This document shows positions 40,901 through 52,700 of a stretch of 64,000 bases of DNA, in pieces (within the stretch, counting starts at the first letter, position 1; each line of letters opens with the position of its first letter). Origin of the DNA: Haematococcus lacustris (taxonomy: Eukaryota > Chlorophyta > Chlorophyceae > Chlamydomonadales > Haematococcaceae); the NCBI GenBank assembly GCA_030144725.1, contig JASKMD010000020.1, positions 999,537 to 1,063,536 on the forward strand, given 5' to 3'. The notes beneath the pieces were generated by a model that made no database searches, was not told the origin of the DNA, and worked only from the letters and a program-made list of their open reading frames with translations. The translations under genes were made by a program, and so were the position numbers.

Positions 40901-42046
40901 ATGCCTGCTTTGATCAGCTATGTATTTCCATATGCCCCTTGGAAGCAGATGGCATGATGTAGTGATGGTGAGTACAATGCTGTGTTTGTCACGTCGCCAA
41001 CTGCTTCTATATGTGTTGGGCTGTGCAGGACTTGAACCCGTACTCTGAACACTCCAGGCGTACCCAGGAGCGTACCCCCAGGGCCAGGCCTCAGCTGGCA
41101 GACGTGCAGCTGCACTCGGACTTCCGCAACGTCGGCTTCCTAGAGAACTTTCTGTCACCAGCAGGCAAGCTGCTGCCCAGGTGGGTGGGACTGCACCTCT
41201 GTGGGGCTCAGCAGCACCTGGCTCAGCAGCACCTGGCTCGGCAGCAACTGGCGCGGCAGTCAGCAGCCAGGCATGCAGTCAATGACTGGGGTGCAGTCAG
41301 CAGCATGCAGGGAAGGGTAGTGGCAGTACAGCCTCATCATGGGCGCATGGGCAGTGCATGCTATCCATGGCGCTAGCAGTAAAAATCTGCTGCTCTTGGG
41401 TGATGTGAGTGGCCTGTTGATGTGGTTCTAAGGGGCTCTGACAGCAGCATGACGTCACATCTACTGGCCCTGTGAGCTTGCCTTTCACTTGGCTGTCCAT
41501 GTGAGTGCTTTAAGACAGGCCCTTGCCACATCTTCACGTTATTAGTGCACCACTGTCCATCAGGGTATGCACATCACCACTCCTCTGCATGGATGTGACT
41601 GGAATCTGGTCTTAACCATGCACCACCACTATGCAACCTGCCGTGACGACTTGACACAGCTGGCATCACTTGGCAACTCTCCATGACAACTTGCTTTGCG
41701 ACTTGCCTTTACAGCCGCCCACATGTCACACATGTGGTCGCGCATGGCTTCAACACCTGCTGCAGTGTTCCAAGCAGACGTACGGCTCGACTTTGTTCGA
41801 CTGACACGATAAGACGCACTATGGGCTGGTGCGCGCAGATCCAAAACCAGGCTTCCGCCCGTGGCGCACCGGGACGTCATGCGCAAGATCAAGACGGCGC
41901 GCAACATGGCGCTCATCGCGGGCGAGGCGTTGTTTGAGAAGCGGCATCTCCGCTATCTCCGGGAGCGCGAGGACCGGGAGAGAAGGCTGGCCGTGCAGTC
42001 GATGACTGTTGTAGAGCACGCGCAGCAGCCAGGGGTGAGCAGCTGA
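37966..42046 (+). CDS. Organellar (probably mitochondrial) ribosomal protein bS18
   Basis: Three exons. Exon 1 ends at 38499 (GCG|GTGAGA) after FLPGQTYEPA; its start is uncertain (open from about 37960; a rival MLRPAAMG start in another frame at 37938 looks like a targeting peptide and would need another intron). Exon 2 is 41029-41180 (acceptor GCTGTGCAG, donor GTGGGT) with DFRNVGFLENFLSPAGKLLPR. Exon 3 is 41839-42046 (acceptor GGTGCGCGCAG) with KTRLPPVAHRDVMRKIKTARNMALI, a basic tail and TGA. Phases match at both introns (0 and 2). This fits the bS18 core: a D-F/Y-x-x-V start, FLSPxGKLLPR, then the RxVMRxIKxARxMALI helix that binds 16S rRNA beside bS6 in the small subunit. Chlorophyte plastids normally encode their own rps18, so mitochondrial use is inferred. 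Intron 1 (2.5 kb) is repeat-rich. A TGTAA 3' signal lies near 42236. Confidence 0.85.
38500..41028 (+). other. bS18 intron 1 with repeat content
   Basis: GTGAGA to TGTGCAG. It is about 2.5 kb, long for this gene. It contains a 17-bp repeat (40222-40308, GCAGCCTTCTGGTCAGT, five copies) and short open frames with no recognised family. No second gene is supported. Confidence 0.6.
40222..40308. repeat. 17-bp tandem repeat (GCAGCCTTCTGGTCAGT)
   Basis: Five copies with minor changes, inside bS18 intron 1. Confidence 0.9.
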
Positions 42047-42459
42047 ACAGTCAAACGCACAACCCCTTCCGCGAATGCTTGCCTAGTTTTGCCAGAGAGG
42101 CGTGGCTGGTCATCGTGCTGTCAGGCGCTGAGTTTTCGGACTTTTGTGTCTGTTAGCAATAAACGGTTTCCGCAGTTCATAGGATTTATAGCATTCGGAC
42201 GGGAAGTCGTTGAGGCCAGCACGGTCAATCAAGCTGTAAGCTAAACGACTTGGAATGAGCCCCTTCGGCGCCGGCCTACTACCCACAATGCCTTACTTGC
42301 CATACTTTACAAGCGCAGCAACCACCATCATGCGGCACTAATGGCCAAGTTCTGACTGTTCGTACATGCCACAACATATGCTTGGACAACATTGCACGTA
42401 ACATTGAAAAGTGTTATCAGCACAAGCTATGGCCACCACTGCTATTCAAACACCTGAGT
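42047..42459 (+). other. bS18 3' untranslated region and flank
   Basis: AT-richer than its surroundings. It contains AGCTGTAAGC near 42234, matching the TGTAA polyadenylation signal of chlorophyte green algae. The hAT element starts 410 bp after the stop codon. Confidence 0.5.
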
Positions 42460-43604
42460 CAGCTGTGACACCCGTGAGAAAATGTTCGAATGGGCCAGCA
42501 TGGACAAACCAGGCCACCTCGAGCCGCGATTTCTGCACCCGCTTGTTGTAGAGGTCCAGTCAGGGCTGTCCCCCGCTTATTCCTTGCGCCCGCCAAAGTC
42601 GACACCTTAATGCCAAGCTTGTTTTCGTCATAGCTGCAAGGCCGAAATTGCTGTGTGTTGCCCTGTATCGCTCGTTGCTCGAGTCGCAAACTTTCCCCGA
42701 ACACATGTCGTCGGCCGTCCTGCTGGGTTAGCTGCGAGTAAGGACAGCTCGCACTTGCTCCGTTGCATAGCTGCAACAATGAGCGCGTGTGGCTCACCAA
42801 CCGTGGACCCGACCGCGACCATGCAGGGGTGCTGCAAACCCCGCCCCCGGTCTAGCCAGGGCGACATCTGGGCTGAAACTATACCTTCAAGCTCGTTTGG
42901 GCATAAGGTACGCAATAGAATTGGCTGGACCACCATGCATGCAGCGAGTGCACAATGGCAGGGGATCACATCACATCGCACACTGTGTGGTGCTAAGGGG
43001 CACGGACGTAAAAGCAAGCTATGAGACTGATAAGGGGTGTTGACAATGGTCACAGTAGTGTTGTGCCTTGGTTTCAGCTAAAGGTAAAAATGCAGGCAAT
43101 TCCGGCATAGTTTCAACCAATGACCGCAATGCCGTGAAGGATGTCATAGCCCAACAAGTCCCCACACTCAACACTTCCTATGTACACTTTGCAGGTACAT
43201 GCCAACGTTCCCACATCCCTACAAAGGGCAAGATGTGCAGGTGGAGGGCGCTTTGGTCAAGTTGGACCGCTGCGTGATCTGCAATGTGTCGACTGCACCA
43301 TGCGTGCAAGGCAAATGGAAAGCATGGACTACTTTGTGCATGGCACCCAACGAGGATGGGAGAGACACAGTCTGGGAAGTACTTCGCGATGTTTCAAACT
43401 ACAGCGGCCAGGCCCATCTTGGCTATGAGCGCGGTGATGCTCTAGGGCCAGCCCACCTTATTGACAAAACACTCCGAGCTGGGTGTGATGCAATGCACCT
43501 CCCCCTTGTAGCCCACTGCAAATGTGTGCAGCGGGTGAAGATGGAGGCTAGCATACGCTCACACCCACCTGCCCCGGTGATTGGTTACAACAGCAACAGC
43601 ATGG

Positions 43605-44105
43605 GTCCTGGGGGGGGGGGGGGCTGGAGGGCAAGGTGTGGGGCTGGGGCAGTGGGCACCACCCTCTCCACGCTCCCCGCCACCTGCCCCGGTGTTGGGC
43701 AGCAGCAGCAACAGCAACAGCATGGGTCCCGGGAGGGGGGGGGCTGGAGGGCAAGGTGTGGGGCTGGGGCAGTGGGCACCACCCTCTCCACGCTCCCCGC
43801 CACCTGCCCCGGTGTTGGGCAGCAGCAGCAACAGCAACAGCATGGGTCCCGGGAGGGGGGGGGCTGGAGGGCAAGGTGTGGGGCTGGGGCAGTGGGCACC
43901 ACCCTCTCCACGCTCCCCGCCACCTGCCCCGGTGTTGGGCAGCAGCAGCAACAGCGTGGGTCCCGGGAGGGGGGGGGCTGGAGGGCAAGGTGTGGGGCTG
44001 GGGCAGTGGGCACCACCCCCTCCACGCTCCCCGCCACCTGCCCCGGTGTTGGGCAGCAGCAGCAGCAGCATGGGTCCCAGGAGTGGGGGGGCTGGAGGGC
44101 AAGGT
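43605..44105. repeat. 120-bp coding tandem repeat in element 2
   Basis: Four to five copies of a unit with GGCTGGAGGGCAAGGTGTGGGG, TCCACGCTCCCCGCCACCTGCC and GGCAGCAGCAGCAACAGC. It is the counterpart of the 117-bp repeat in element 1. Poly-G runs of 6-14 at unit boundaries and variable CAG counts change the frame between copies. Confidence 0.9.
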
Positions 44106-44407
44106 GTGCATTCCCAAGGAGGCAATTACAGCGGCGGTGTCATGGGGCCGGGGGGGAGGAAGAGTTGGGCATCCTTGTTTGCCCCCGCAGCCCCCGCAAC
44201 CCTTGCCCCAAAGCCTTCCTTGTCGCCTGGTTCTACCCCTTCCCAACAGTGCGTGTTGGCCCAGTTACTCTCTTTTGGGCTTGTACCATATGACAACGCC
44301 GGGCAAGGCCGCTGTGGACTCGAGTCTTTGTGGCATGGGTTGGAGTTATCAGGCACAGCAATACAGGTGTGGTGCTATGCATATGCATGTTGTGTGTGCA
44401 ATGCTGA

Positions 44408-44545
44408 CGTAACCATGCATGATCATGATCATGTATGACTAATGCAACCGGCTCCAATGGCTGCTGCTCGAATGGCTCCAATGGCTGCAATGCTCACGTA
44501 ACCATGCATGATCATGATCATGTATGAGTAATGCAACCGGTGCCG
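44408..44545. repeat. Tandem duplication of an intron segment
   Basis: ACGTAACCATGCATGATCATGATCATGTATGA occurs at about 44408 and again at about 44497, each followed by TAATGCAACCGG. A GCTGCTCGAATGGCTCCAATGG linker lies between. It sits within the transposase intron. Confidence 0.8.
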
Positions 44546-47500
44546 CTTTGCATTTGCAGGGAGCGAGTTTTATTCGTGATCTTATGGTTCATGGTGTGTT
44601 TACACTGGTGGACCTGGCTGAGCAACGGCATAACCAGTGGGCATCAAGGGTTTTGCAAAGCATCGAGCAGAATCTACTACCCATTGAGTCGCCCATGTTC
44701 TCATGCCACCCATGTTGCTCCACTGGCTGCCCCTATTGCTCCTAAGGCTGCTGCTCCAATGGCTGCCGTTGCTGCTGCTCAAATGGCTGCTGCTCCAATG
44801 GCTGCCGCTGCTGCTCCAATGGCTGCTGCTCCAATGGCTCCAATGGCTGCAACTGATCCAATGGAGTTTACTGTAGGATGTTTCCACCCCAAAGCACGAG
44901 ATGCCTATCATGAAGCAGCGGCCATTAAATTGCACATGGACAAAGTGGGGTTATGGGGTGTGAAGGTGCAATTTGTCACCGTGGACAGTTGCAGCACTAA
45001 CGTGGGCACCAACAACAGTGTAGTGACCCACTTATCACACATGTTGCAAGTTGATGGGATTAAACAACACCCAGTGTACCCAGTTCATTGTTGCTGCCAC
45101 ATCCTTCACAACACAGCCAAGCATGGTTTTGAGGTAGCAGGGAAGAGCAAGTTGTACAGTAGGGCAGGGTACAACACTGACTTGTATTGGGTGTTGGACC
45201 ACATTAGCATAGAGTTCCGCAAGGACCCTTTGCCTGGCATTCCTTTGGTAGAGGAGGCGTGCACGACACGATGGCTCACATATGGCCGTATTGCTCTCTA
45301 CTGTTGTGAGCACCATAGTAGCCTTGTCACTGCCCTCAACAAGCGCATAACTACCTCTCCACCCACCACATGGAATACACCCTCCCATACGAACTTGATA
45401 GCATTGCAGATGTTGTTGACAGGTTCCTCCGAGTTGCTAGTTCATTGTGCACTGCTTGCTTCCATGAACCGTTGCTTCTTCCAACCCTACATGTCATGGG
45501 CACAAGCAGGCAAGAGTAGGCACTTTTGTCAGTGGCATTCCCGGCATCAACAGGAGTTGCATCTTCTCGAGCGTGTATGCACACAGCCTGAGGCAGGTCA
45601 GGAGCAACATCATCCAATCCATGAGGTGTTCCAAGTTGGCCATGATTTTCAGTTGACTGTCGAACAAGTTTGGGTAGTGGTGCAACCTATCATCCTTGAG
45701 ACCCGCCGTTACTATACAGAGCGCATGAGCTTCATGGCCAACATGCCATATAGCTTTGCCCAATTGGGCGATACTGATGTGTCGGCACGTCGGCACGCAG
45801 CAAGGCTGGTTTTGGACCAACTCCCCCAGGACGCAACAACACCCCGTCTACAATTGTTGGTGAGAGCATCGGGTATTCTTATTGAGTAGGTAGGACAAGG
45901 GAGTACTGAGTAATGAGTAGGTAGGACAAGGGATGGCAACCACCCATGTGCTCAGTCCTTGTGGCCATTGTGCTCTGTGCTTGCAGTACACCTCCCTTAC
46001 TGGACACCTCACACCTAGAATTGAAGAGCATCTAGCTCGAGTGTATCGTCCGGTGCCCATCACCAACGCGGGGTGCGAGACAGCCCTGAAGCCATTGAGC
46101 AGCAGCAGAGTTGACAGGATGGGAGCGGCGCAGGTGGCAGCCCATGTCAAGGCCCACACTGAGCCATTGCACACTTGGTACCAATACATCACAGAGGACA
46201 GCCTTGCAGCAAACAGGGCTGCGAAGCGGCGGTGCGTGGCAGATGCCAAGGCCCCCTCATGCCTGCTTGTAGCCACCCCCATCAACACCGCTGCCAGCCC
46301 TTCGCTTTCAGCTGCAACCAACGGTGCTGACATCCCCAGCCCACACCCCACCTCCGCCCCCGCCCACACTTCCACTCCCACCTCTTCAGCAATCACGGCT
46401 GGATCACAAGCGGTCAATAGGCGCAAGCTACAAGAGCAACATAGAAGGCAGAAGCGTGCGGCAGCGGAGCTGTCCATAACCATGAGGTTTGCGTCAACTG
46501 AGACACGTCATCGGTGCAAGGCCACGGCAGTGGAGCAACAATTGGCTGCTAAGGAGCTAGCAAACAATCGGGCAAGGATGGCAACACAACAAGTCCAAGC
46601 TATGGCCATGTACAGTTCCACGATACAGCCATTGCCTCAAAACACGCTTAAGCTCACCCTACATCAATTGAGGCATTTGTGGGGCGTGGTAGGCAAGGGT
46701 CCGCCAGCAAGGACAGTTGGTGGATTGCTTGATGCACTTGACTCAATCGACACAACCAACACAGACGAACGGTGCTCAGACCTGTAGCAAGGGCACACCC
46801 TCCAGATGCACATCTTACCCGTTGTTGGGATGTGCGAGCGTTGGTATGTACCTGCACAGTGCACCTAGGAAGTTTTGCACGTTTGCGTTGTAGGGCAATG
46901 GCATAACTCACAGCATTGCATTCTTTGGTTGAAACTATGCCGTAATTGCCTGCATTTTTACCTTTAGCTGAAACCATAGCAGGGCATTGCTGAGACCGTC
47001 ATTATCACCCCCTACCAGTTTCGTTTATAAATATCACGTCCGTGCTCCTTGACACCACACAGTGTGTGATGAGTGACATTCCCTGCCATTCAGCACCCAC
47101 TGTGTGCACTGCACTGCAACCAGTTCCCGTGCATACCTTATGCTATAACAAGCCTGCAGGTGTAGTTTCAGCTCAGGAGTCGCCCTGGCCAAAGCGATGG
47201 CCGGGTTTGCAGCAACCCTGCATGGATGCAGTCGGGTCCACGCTTAGTGAGCCTCACGCGCTCAATCTTGCAGCTACGCAATGGAAGAGACGCCAATGTT
47301 CTTACCTGCATCGTCGGCCGTTCCACTCGCAAGGGGCAAACAAGTCAGCACTTGAGCGGTTTAAAGCTTTGCGATGTGCCCTGGGTCTATCATACCGCAC
47401 TCTGTCGACTGGGCACTTCATAAGGCTTCACTTGGTGCAGATGCTCGGCGGGCTGCGAGGTTGGACATCCGGCAGGGGGATAACGGCAACTCGCTGAGCC

Positions 47501-47640
47501 GAGCGGTGCAAGTCTTACATGTTGGGATGGCCTGTACGTGATATGCGAAAAATATTCAAATTTCCGCAGGACGTGTCACAGCTGAACCTGAGCAGTAGCC
47601 TGCAAAAGATCTGCAAAAGGACTGCACCCTCCCAAGCAGC

Positions 47641-47810
47641 AGCACATACAGCCCTCCCACACAGCCCAACCAAAAGCATCCCTAAAAACAAAAAAGTATC
47701 AGACGGCAACAACACCTTTCAAACAAATTAAATACCCATAACAAGTACTGCCAGTGACAAGCATGCTTTCATGCAACTACCCAACTCCTTAATACCATGC
47801 ACTATGTGCT
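47641..47810. repeat. Dispersed repeat, second copy (partner 37068-37235)
   Basis: Diverged direct copy of the 37.1-kb sequence, immediately right of the hAT element. Confidence 0.7.
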
Positions 47811-49277
47811 TTACAAATGGCTTGGCACGTATCATGCGCTGTGATGCATGTGAAAACAGCTACCCAGGCCACCCCACACAAGTACACACACAAGCAGGTA
47901 GCACGCCAGGATTCAAATGCTGACCTTCCCACCTACAAGCAATCTGAAAGCCACATGCCAACAGCCCACCTGCCTGCAATGCTTTACTTAAAGCAGAGGA
48001 CCACAATGACCCGCCAGTACCCACCCTCACCGTGAGCACGCGGGGGTGGGTGGGTGGTGGCTGCAGCTGCCTCTGATGATGACCATAGACATAGACGCCC
48101 TAACATTCCTACCCAGTACCAAACCCTGCTACGCTGCAGCCCTAGTCACGATGAAGCTCAAGGATGTAGTACCCACACAGCACAAGACACTATGCTTGGG
48201 CAGGTGGAGCATAAGTGGCCCAGCTGGTGATCACACACCACACACACACACCATCACACTGGGACCACACGCTGCTGGGTTACCGCTTTCCTCTCTTGAA
48301 ATAGCTGCTATCTATGCCTGCAGTAAGAGGCGGACAGATGTCACATGTATAAGCAGGTACCAAGGCCCCCGTACTCAACCTGTGGGTTGTCTGGGTATTT
48401 TTGCAGCTGTTTGCAATTCTCTCGGTCTGTCCTCCAGCAACAGCCGTGATGTGTATGCGACGTGATGGCCAGCATGATGAACAGGCAAGTGCCCTGGGGC
48501 CACCTTAGCGAGAGGAGAGCCAGGCACCCCCAGGGGAGGCGGAGCCTGTCTGTCCCACACTGTGGCAGCCACGCGTATGATAGTCTTGCTGCCATGGGCC
48601 TGCAGCGACATGAGTAACAGTGCACCCTCTTAGCATGCTGCCATGAAGGCAGGCTGCAAGACTGGGGAGTGCCTACCTGACATCCTGTCATCTGCCTGCA
48701 TCAAGCCCTGGACGCCATACAGCCTATGCAGTTGCTGTCGAGGTACCTTTATAGCCTGCGGATGAACAACATCAATTATGAGGCAATTGTTCGAGACAAG
48801 GCGAGCGCGACGTGCAGCAGCCGCGGGCACCTGGTACACCAGGGTACAGACTACATAACCGAGATAAGCTGCGAGAGCGAGAGCTGCTGCAGCTGGGAGT
48901 TCTAAACCCGAGTCGCTCCGGGAGGTCTGGTCCATTCCTGGTAGTAAAAAGTGTTGTTACCAATGCCGACTGTCAATGCCTGTCCTCAGTTGGTGCACAG
49001 GCGTGTCACATGCGTTTTACAAGAGCGTTAGGAACCCCGGGGGGGCACGTGAACCGCGGGCAATGTTTACGCAGACCGTGATGAAATGTACGCGAAGCAA
49101 AGGTATAGTTCGCAGTTTCAGTTCATATGCCACACTCTTTCCTGTTTGCCAACGTGTAGGTTGTACCCTTGCAGCTTTCATCACCAGGACGGGTCAGCCG
49201 TACTCAACTATACCAGCCAAACAAGTCACTGCCATCACAAACCAACATGAAGTCTATGCCATTGAACGACCACGTAA
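47811..49277. other. No recognised gene
   Basis: A minus-strand frame at 48630-48935 begins MDQTSRSDSGLELPAAAALALAAYLGYVV, with a hydrophobic stretch. It has no family I know and no supporting splice or signal evidence. The remainder has no supported feature. Confidence 0.3.
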
Positions 49278-49392
49278 GGTAAAGATAATGTGCATGTTCG
49301 AACCGGGCGCCGAATCACACTCGAACCAGAACGAACGCCCCTCGGTTCGATCCCGCCGCTAGCCCACTTAGCGCGCAGCTCTAATGTGGTGC
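49278..49392. repeat. Repeat unit X, left part (split by the retrotransposon)
   Basis: From GTAAGGTAAAGATAATGTGC to AATGTGGTGC. The unit continues at 53769 after the retrotransposon. The uninterrupted unit lies inverted at 56784-57100. It contains GGTTCGATCCC, which resembles a pol III B box, but no complete tRNA. Confidence 0.8.
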
Positions 49393-49565
49393 TGTAACGT
49401 GCGGGAGTCGTCAGCCACGCACCCCACAGGATGACCTAGCCTAGATGCCAAATACACGAGCTTAGAGCGGGGTAGCTCGTTGGGTTCTGAGCCCACTGTT
49501 CCCATTACAGGGTCCAGGTATCTCATGGCCAACGTCACACTTGCATGCGCCCTACAACTGTAACA
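49393..49565 (-). repeat. 3' LTR (173 bp)
   Basis: Sense-strand TGTTACAGTTG...CACGTTACA. Bases 49427-49565 are identical to 53625-53763. The last 34 bp of its sense strand (U5 side) have no counterpart in the other LTR. Confidence 0.85.
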
Positions 49566-49709
49566 TTCCTCCCTTCCTACAAAGCAGCTTCCCCTCTCCG
49601 CCACCGTCCGGCGACTCGCGGTCTGACATCATGCCAGCCGCTAGACACAGCCAACGGAAAACACCGCGGCCTTGCATTCACATTCCTAGGCACCCACACA
49701 CCCATGCAT

Positions 49710-52700
49710 TTACTTAAGGTTGTGCGCGACATTGTACACCTGTAAAAGCTCTGCACACCCAGTCAGGTTCTTGCGCGGCTCCCATGTGTTGTGCTCCACG
49801 CCGTAGCCCTTCCACTTGAGTAGGTAGGCCCACGCCTTCCCGTTTCGCACTCGTCTGTGCGACAACACCTGTTCCACTTCATACACCGGCCTGTCAATTA
49901 ACCACTCAAGGGGAGGAGGCAGGTGTGGGACATCGCCTTTGTACGGCTTCAGCAAGGACACGTGAAACACAGGGTGCACCCGGCTCATGCATGCGGGCAA
50001 CACCAGCTTCACAGCCACTGGCCCCACCAAGGCTGAGACCAACAACGGGCCAATGTACCTAGGCAACAACTTACGCGCCGCACCAGCCTTCAATGCCAGG
50101 TTGCGTGTGGATAGCAAGACTTGCTGCCCTACCACATACAGCACTGGACGTCGGCGTGCATTGGCATATCTGGCCATGCGTTCTTGTGCACGTGCCATGC
50201 TTGTGCGTGCATTTGCCACACTCACTTGCCATACTTTGGTGAAAGCTTGGGCAGAAGGTACCCGCCCAGCTGGCAGGTCCAGCAACACTGGCGTCACCGG
50301 TGACTGCCCAAAGTTGACAAAGAAAGGGGTATTCTGAATTGACTCCTGCCAACTGTTGTTCACGGCAAACTCAGCACAAGGCAGGTGGTCAGGCCAGTCA
50401 TTCTGTGTAGGCCCCACATAGTGACGCAACATCTCCTCAAGCACCCTGTTGTAGCGCTCAGTCTGCCCATCTGACTGTGGGTGGTAAGCAGTTGATAAGC
50501 ACCGCTTGATGTGGAGCTGCTCACACACACCCTCCCAGAAAAGGTTGTGGAAGTGGGCACCACGGTCAGTGATAACTTCACGTGGCAGGCCATGCAGCCG
50601 GAAGATGTGCTTGATGAACAGTTTGGCAAACCCCATGGCATCCATTGACTCATTGCAAGGAGCAAAGTGCACCATCTAAGGGGGCGGGCAACAAATACGC
50701 AGATGCTGTCATAACCCTCATGGCTCTTGGGCAGTTTGACAATCAAGTCCATGCTGATGCTCTCCCACCTCCAACCAGGCACGGACAGGGGTTGTAGCAG
50801 CCCACCTGGCTTCTGGGTGGCAGCCTTGTTGTGCTGACATGCATCACAGTTTGCCACGTAGTGACGCACATCCTCTCTCATGGTGCTCCACCAAAAAACA
50901 GCCCGCAGCCGTTGCAGAGTCTTTGTGATACCTGAATGGCCGCTATAAGCGGCATCGTGCACTTCATGCAAGATGTGCTCACGCAGAGCCGTCACGTTGG
51001 GCACCACATAGACATCAGTGTCAGCCATCTTCCACAAACCCTCATCTGTGTGCTTCATAACAGCAGTTTGTGCAGGATCTTTAAACATGGGATCATCTTC
51101 ATACCCAGCCCGTAGTTGGTCCGAGTCAGAGTCAGAGCTGGAGCTAGTGCTAGCATCACCATGTGGCAGCAAATCAGCAGCCTCATCATAAGGAGGAGGC
51201 TCGTGTGCTGCAGGCACTGTCATCACATGATCAGCATAAGGTGGCATGGGAGGCGTATGCATCGCCGTCACAGGATCAGCATCAGGCTGTGTGGGTGGCT
51301 TGGCAGTGTGCTTTGGTGTCACACAGCGAGCCTGAGCGCGTGTGATGGCAAGGAGCCACACCGTCATTGCGAGGACAGGATACCGGCTGAGTGGGTCAGC
51401 CGGGTTGCCAACACCAGGCTTGTATTTGATCTCAAAGCTGAACCTAGCCATGTACTCCATCCACCTGGCCTGACGCCGTGACAGCACCTTCTGAGTGTGA
51501 AGGTATGTTAGTGGCATGTGGTCAGTTACCAAGACAAATGACACACCTTCAAGATAGCAGCGCCATACTTTGCATGCCGTCACCAGTGCCAGCAGCTCCT
51601 GCTCTCCAGTGGTGTAGTTGCACTCTGCCGCCGAGAACTTCCTGCTCATGTATGCCACTGGGTGGTCATCTTGCAGCAACACAGCCCCCACACCCAGCAA
51701 GGACGCATCGCAGCACACTTCAAATGGGCGCGTGTGATCAGGTAGCTTAAGCATGGGTACTTGGGCAATAGCATGCTTCAATGCTTGGAATGCAGCTAAG
51801 GTCTCGGGGTTCCAGGCCTGCCAGTCAAAATCCTTGGCTTTATGGCCCACCAGATCTGTGAGTGGCGCAGCCAGCATGCTGAACCCTAACACAAAGCGGC
51901 GCACATAGTTGGCAGCCCCCAAGAACCCTTGTAGAGCAAGCAGGGTTCTGGGCACAGGCCAGCTGTGAATGGCCTCAACCTTGGCTGGATCAACAGCAAT
52001 GCCATCTTTGCCAACTATGTGGCCTAGAAACTTCAGCATGGCCCGCAGAAAAGAGCACTTTGACAAGCGTGCAAACAGTTTGTGCATATGCAACCGTTGG
52101 AGCACCTGCTCTAGATGCATGAAATGCTCTTCCAATGATCGTGACATGATGAGGATGTCATCCAAGTACACCAGCACAGACTTGCCCAGCAGGTCATGGA
52201 AGATGTTGTTCATGACGCGTTGAAAGGTGGCTGGTGCATTAGTCAGGCCAAAACACAATACCTTGTATTGGTAATGTCCGGTGGGGGTGCTGAAAGCGGT
52301 CTTGGGTACGTCCTCAGCTGGGATCAGGATCTGATGGTAGCCGCTCTGCAAATCCATGCTGCTGAAAAGAGTGCATCCCTGCAGCTTGTCAAACAAGTCA
52401 TCGATGAGCGGCAGTGGAAACCTGTCACGCACAGTGATCTTGTTGAGCGCCCTGAAATCCACACACATGCGTAGTGTGCCATCATTCTTTTCCACAAACA
52501 GCAGCGGTGAGGAGTAAGGGGAGTCACTAGGCTCAATCCAGCCTTTAGCAATGTACTCCGGTTTGCGCTTTGCCAGCTCAGCTTGCTCAATGGGACTTAG
52601 CTTGTATGGCCGGCTGTGTGGTATAGGCTCATTAGGTTTCAGTTTGATGCTGTGTCCCACACCACGGTCAGGTGGGAGCTCTGTAAACTCAGCAAAAACA

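Larger units (their letters stand above)
43194..46787 (+). pseudogene. hAT-like transposase gene, core present, frame broken
   Basis: Plus-strand pieces in order. From the TTTGCAG acceptor (exon 43194 on): RCVICNVSTAPCVQGKW (possible zinc finger), DTVWEVLRDVS, then Gly/Pro/Ser repeats, AQLLSFGLVPYDNAG, and donor ACAG|GTGTGG at 44366. Next exon from 44560: FIRDLMVHGVFTLVDLAEQ and SPM. A 166-bp GCTGCTGCTCCAATG-type repeat (44698-44863) interrupts with a stop and a +1 shift. The core follows to donor 45859: VQFVTVDSCSTNVG, HPVYPVHCCCHILHNTAKHG, TTRWLTYGRIALYC, QVWVVVQPI, SFAQLGDTD. The last exon (45987-46787) has RPVPITNAGCETALKPLSSS and a basic helix. The DSCSTN and CCCHILHN motifs fit the RNase-H-like core of hAT transposases. 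The poly-G tract at 43608-43623 also shifts frame between the N-terminal part and the repeats. Probably inactive now. Confidence 0.65.
42460..47585 (+). mobile_element. hAT-like transposon with transposase core (element 2)
   Basis: Begins CAGCTGTGACACCCGTGAG and ends GTGTCACAGCTG(A). The flanks ACCTGAGT (42452-42459) and ACCTGAGC (47586-47593) match at 7 of 8 bases, consistent with an 8-bp hAT target duplication. It is 5,126 bp. As in element 1, about 0.8 kb at each end is inverted-repeat related (42660-43270 against 46790-47490, for example ATGGTTTCAGCTAAAGGTAA in both directions). It carries the plus-strand transposase gene described below. Compared with element 1 it retains the catalytic region, but the gene has its own lesions. 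Confidence 0.85.

Noticed and set aside
42628..43053. Separate small genes at the hAT ends (VSAQMSPWLDRGRGLQ-type frames at 4.6-5.0, 42.6-43.0 and 47.0-47.5 kb)
   Set aside because: All lie in the inverted-repeat arms of the two hAT elements and point outward in both arms. They are better explained as conserved subterminal DNA than as genes, though a small conserved ORF cannot be excluded.
48630..48935. Minus-strand ORF beginning MDQTSRSDSGLELP with a hydrophobic stretch
   Set aside because: No family, splice or context support; composition is compatible with chance in Ala-rich DNA.
49330..49392. tRNA gene suggested by GGTTCGATCCC (B-box-like) in unit X
   Set aside because: No A box at the right distance, the T-stem has only three pairs, and no acceptor stem or anticodon arm can be drawn. 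A decayed SINE is possible but not shown.
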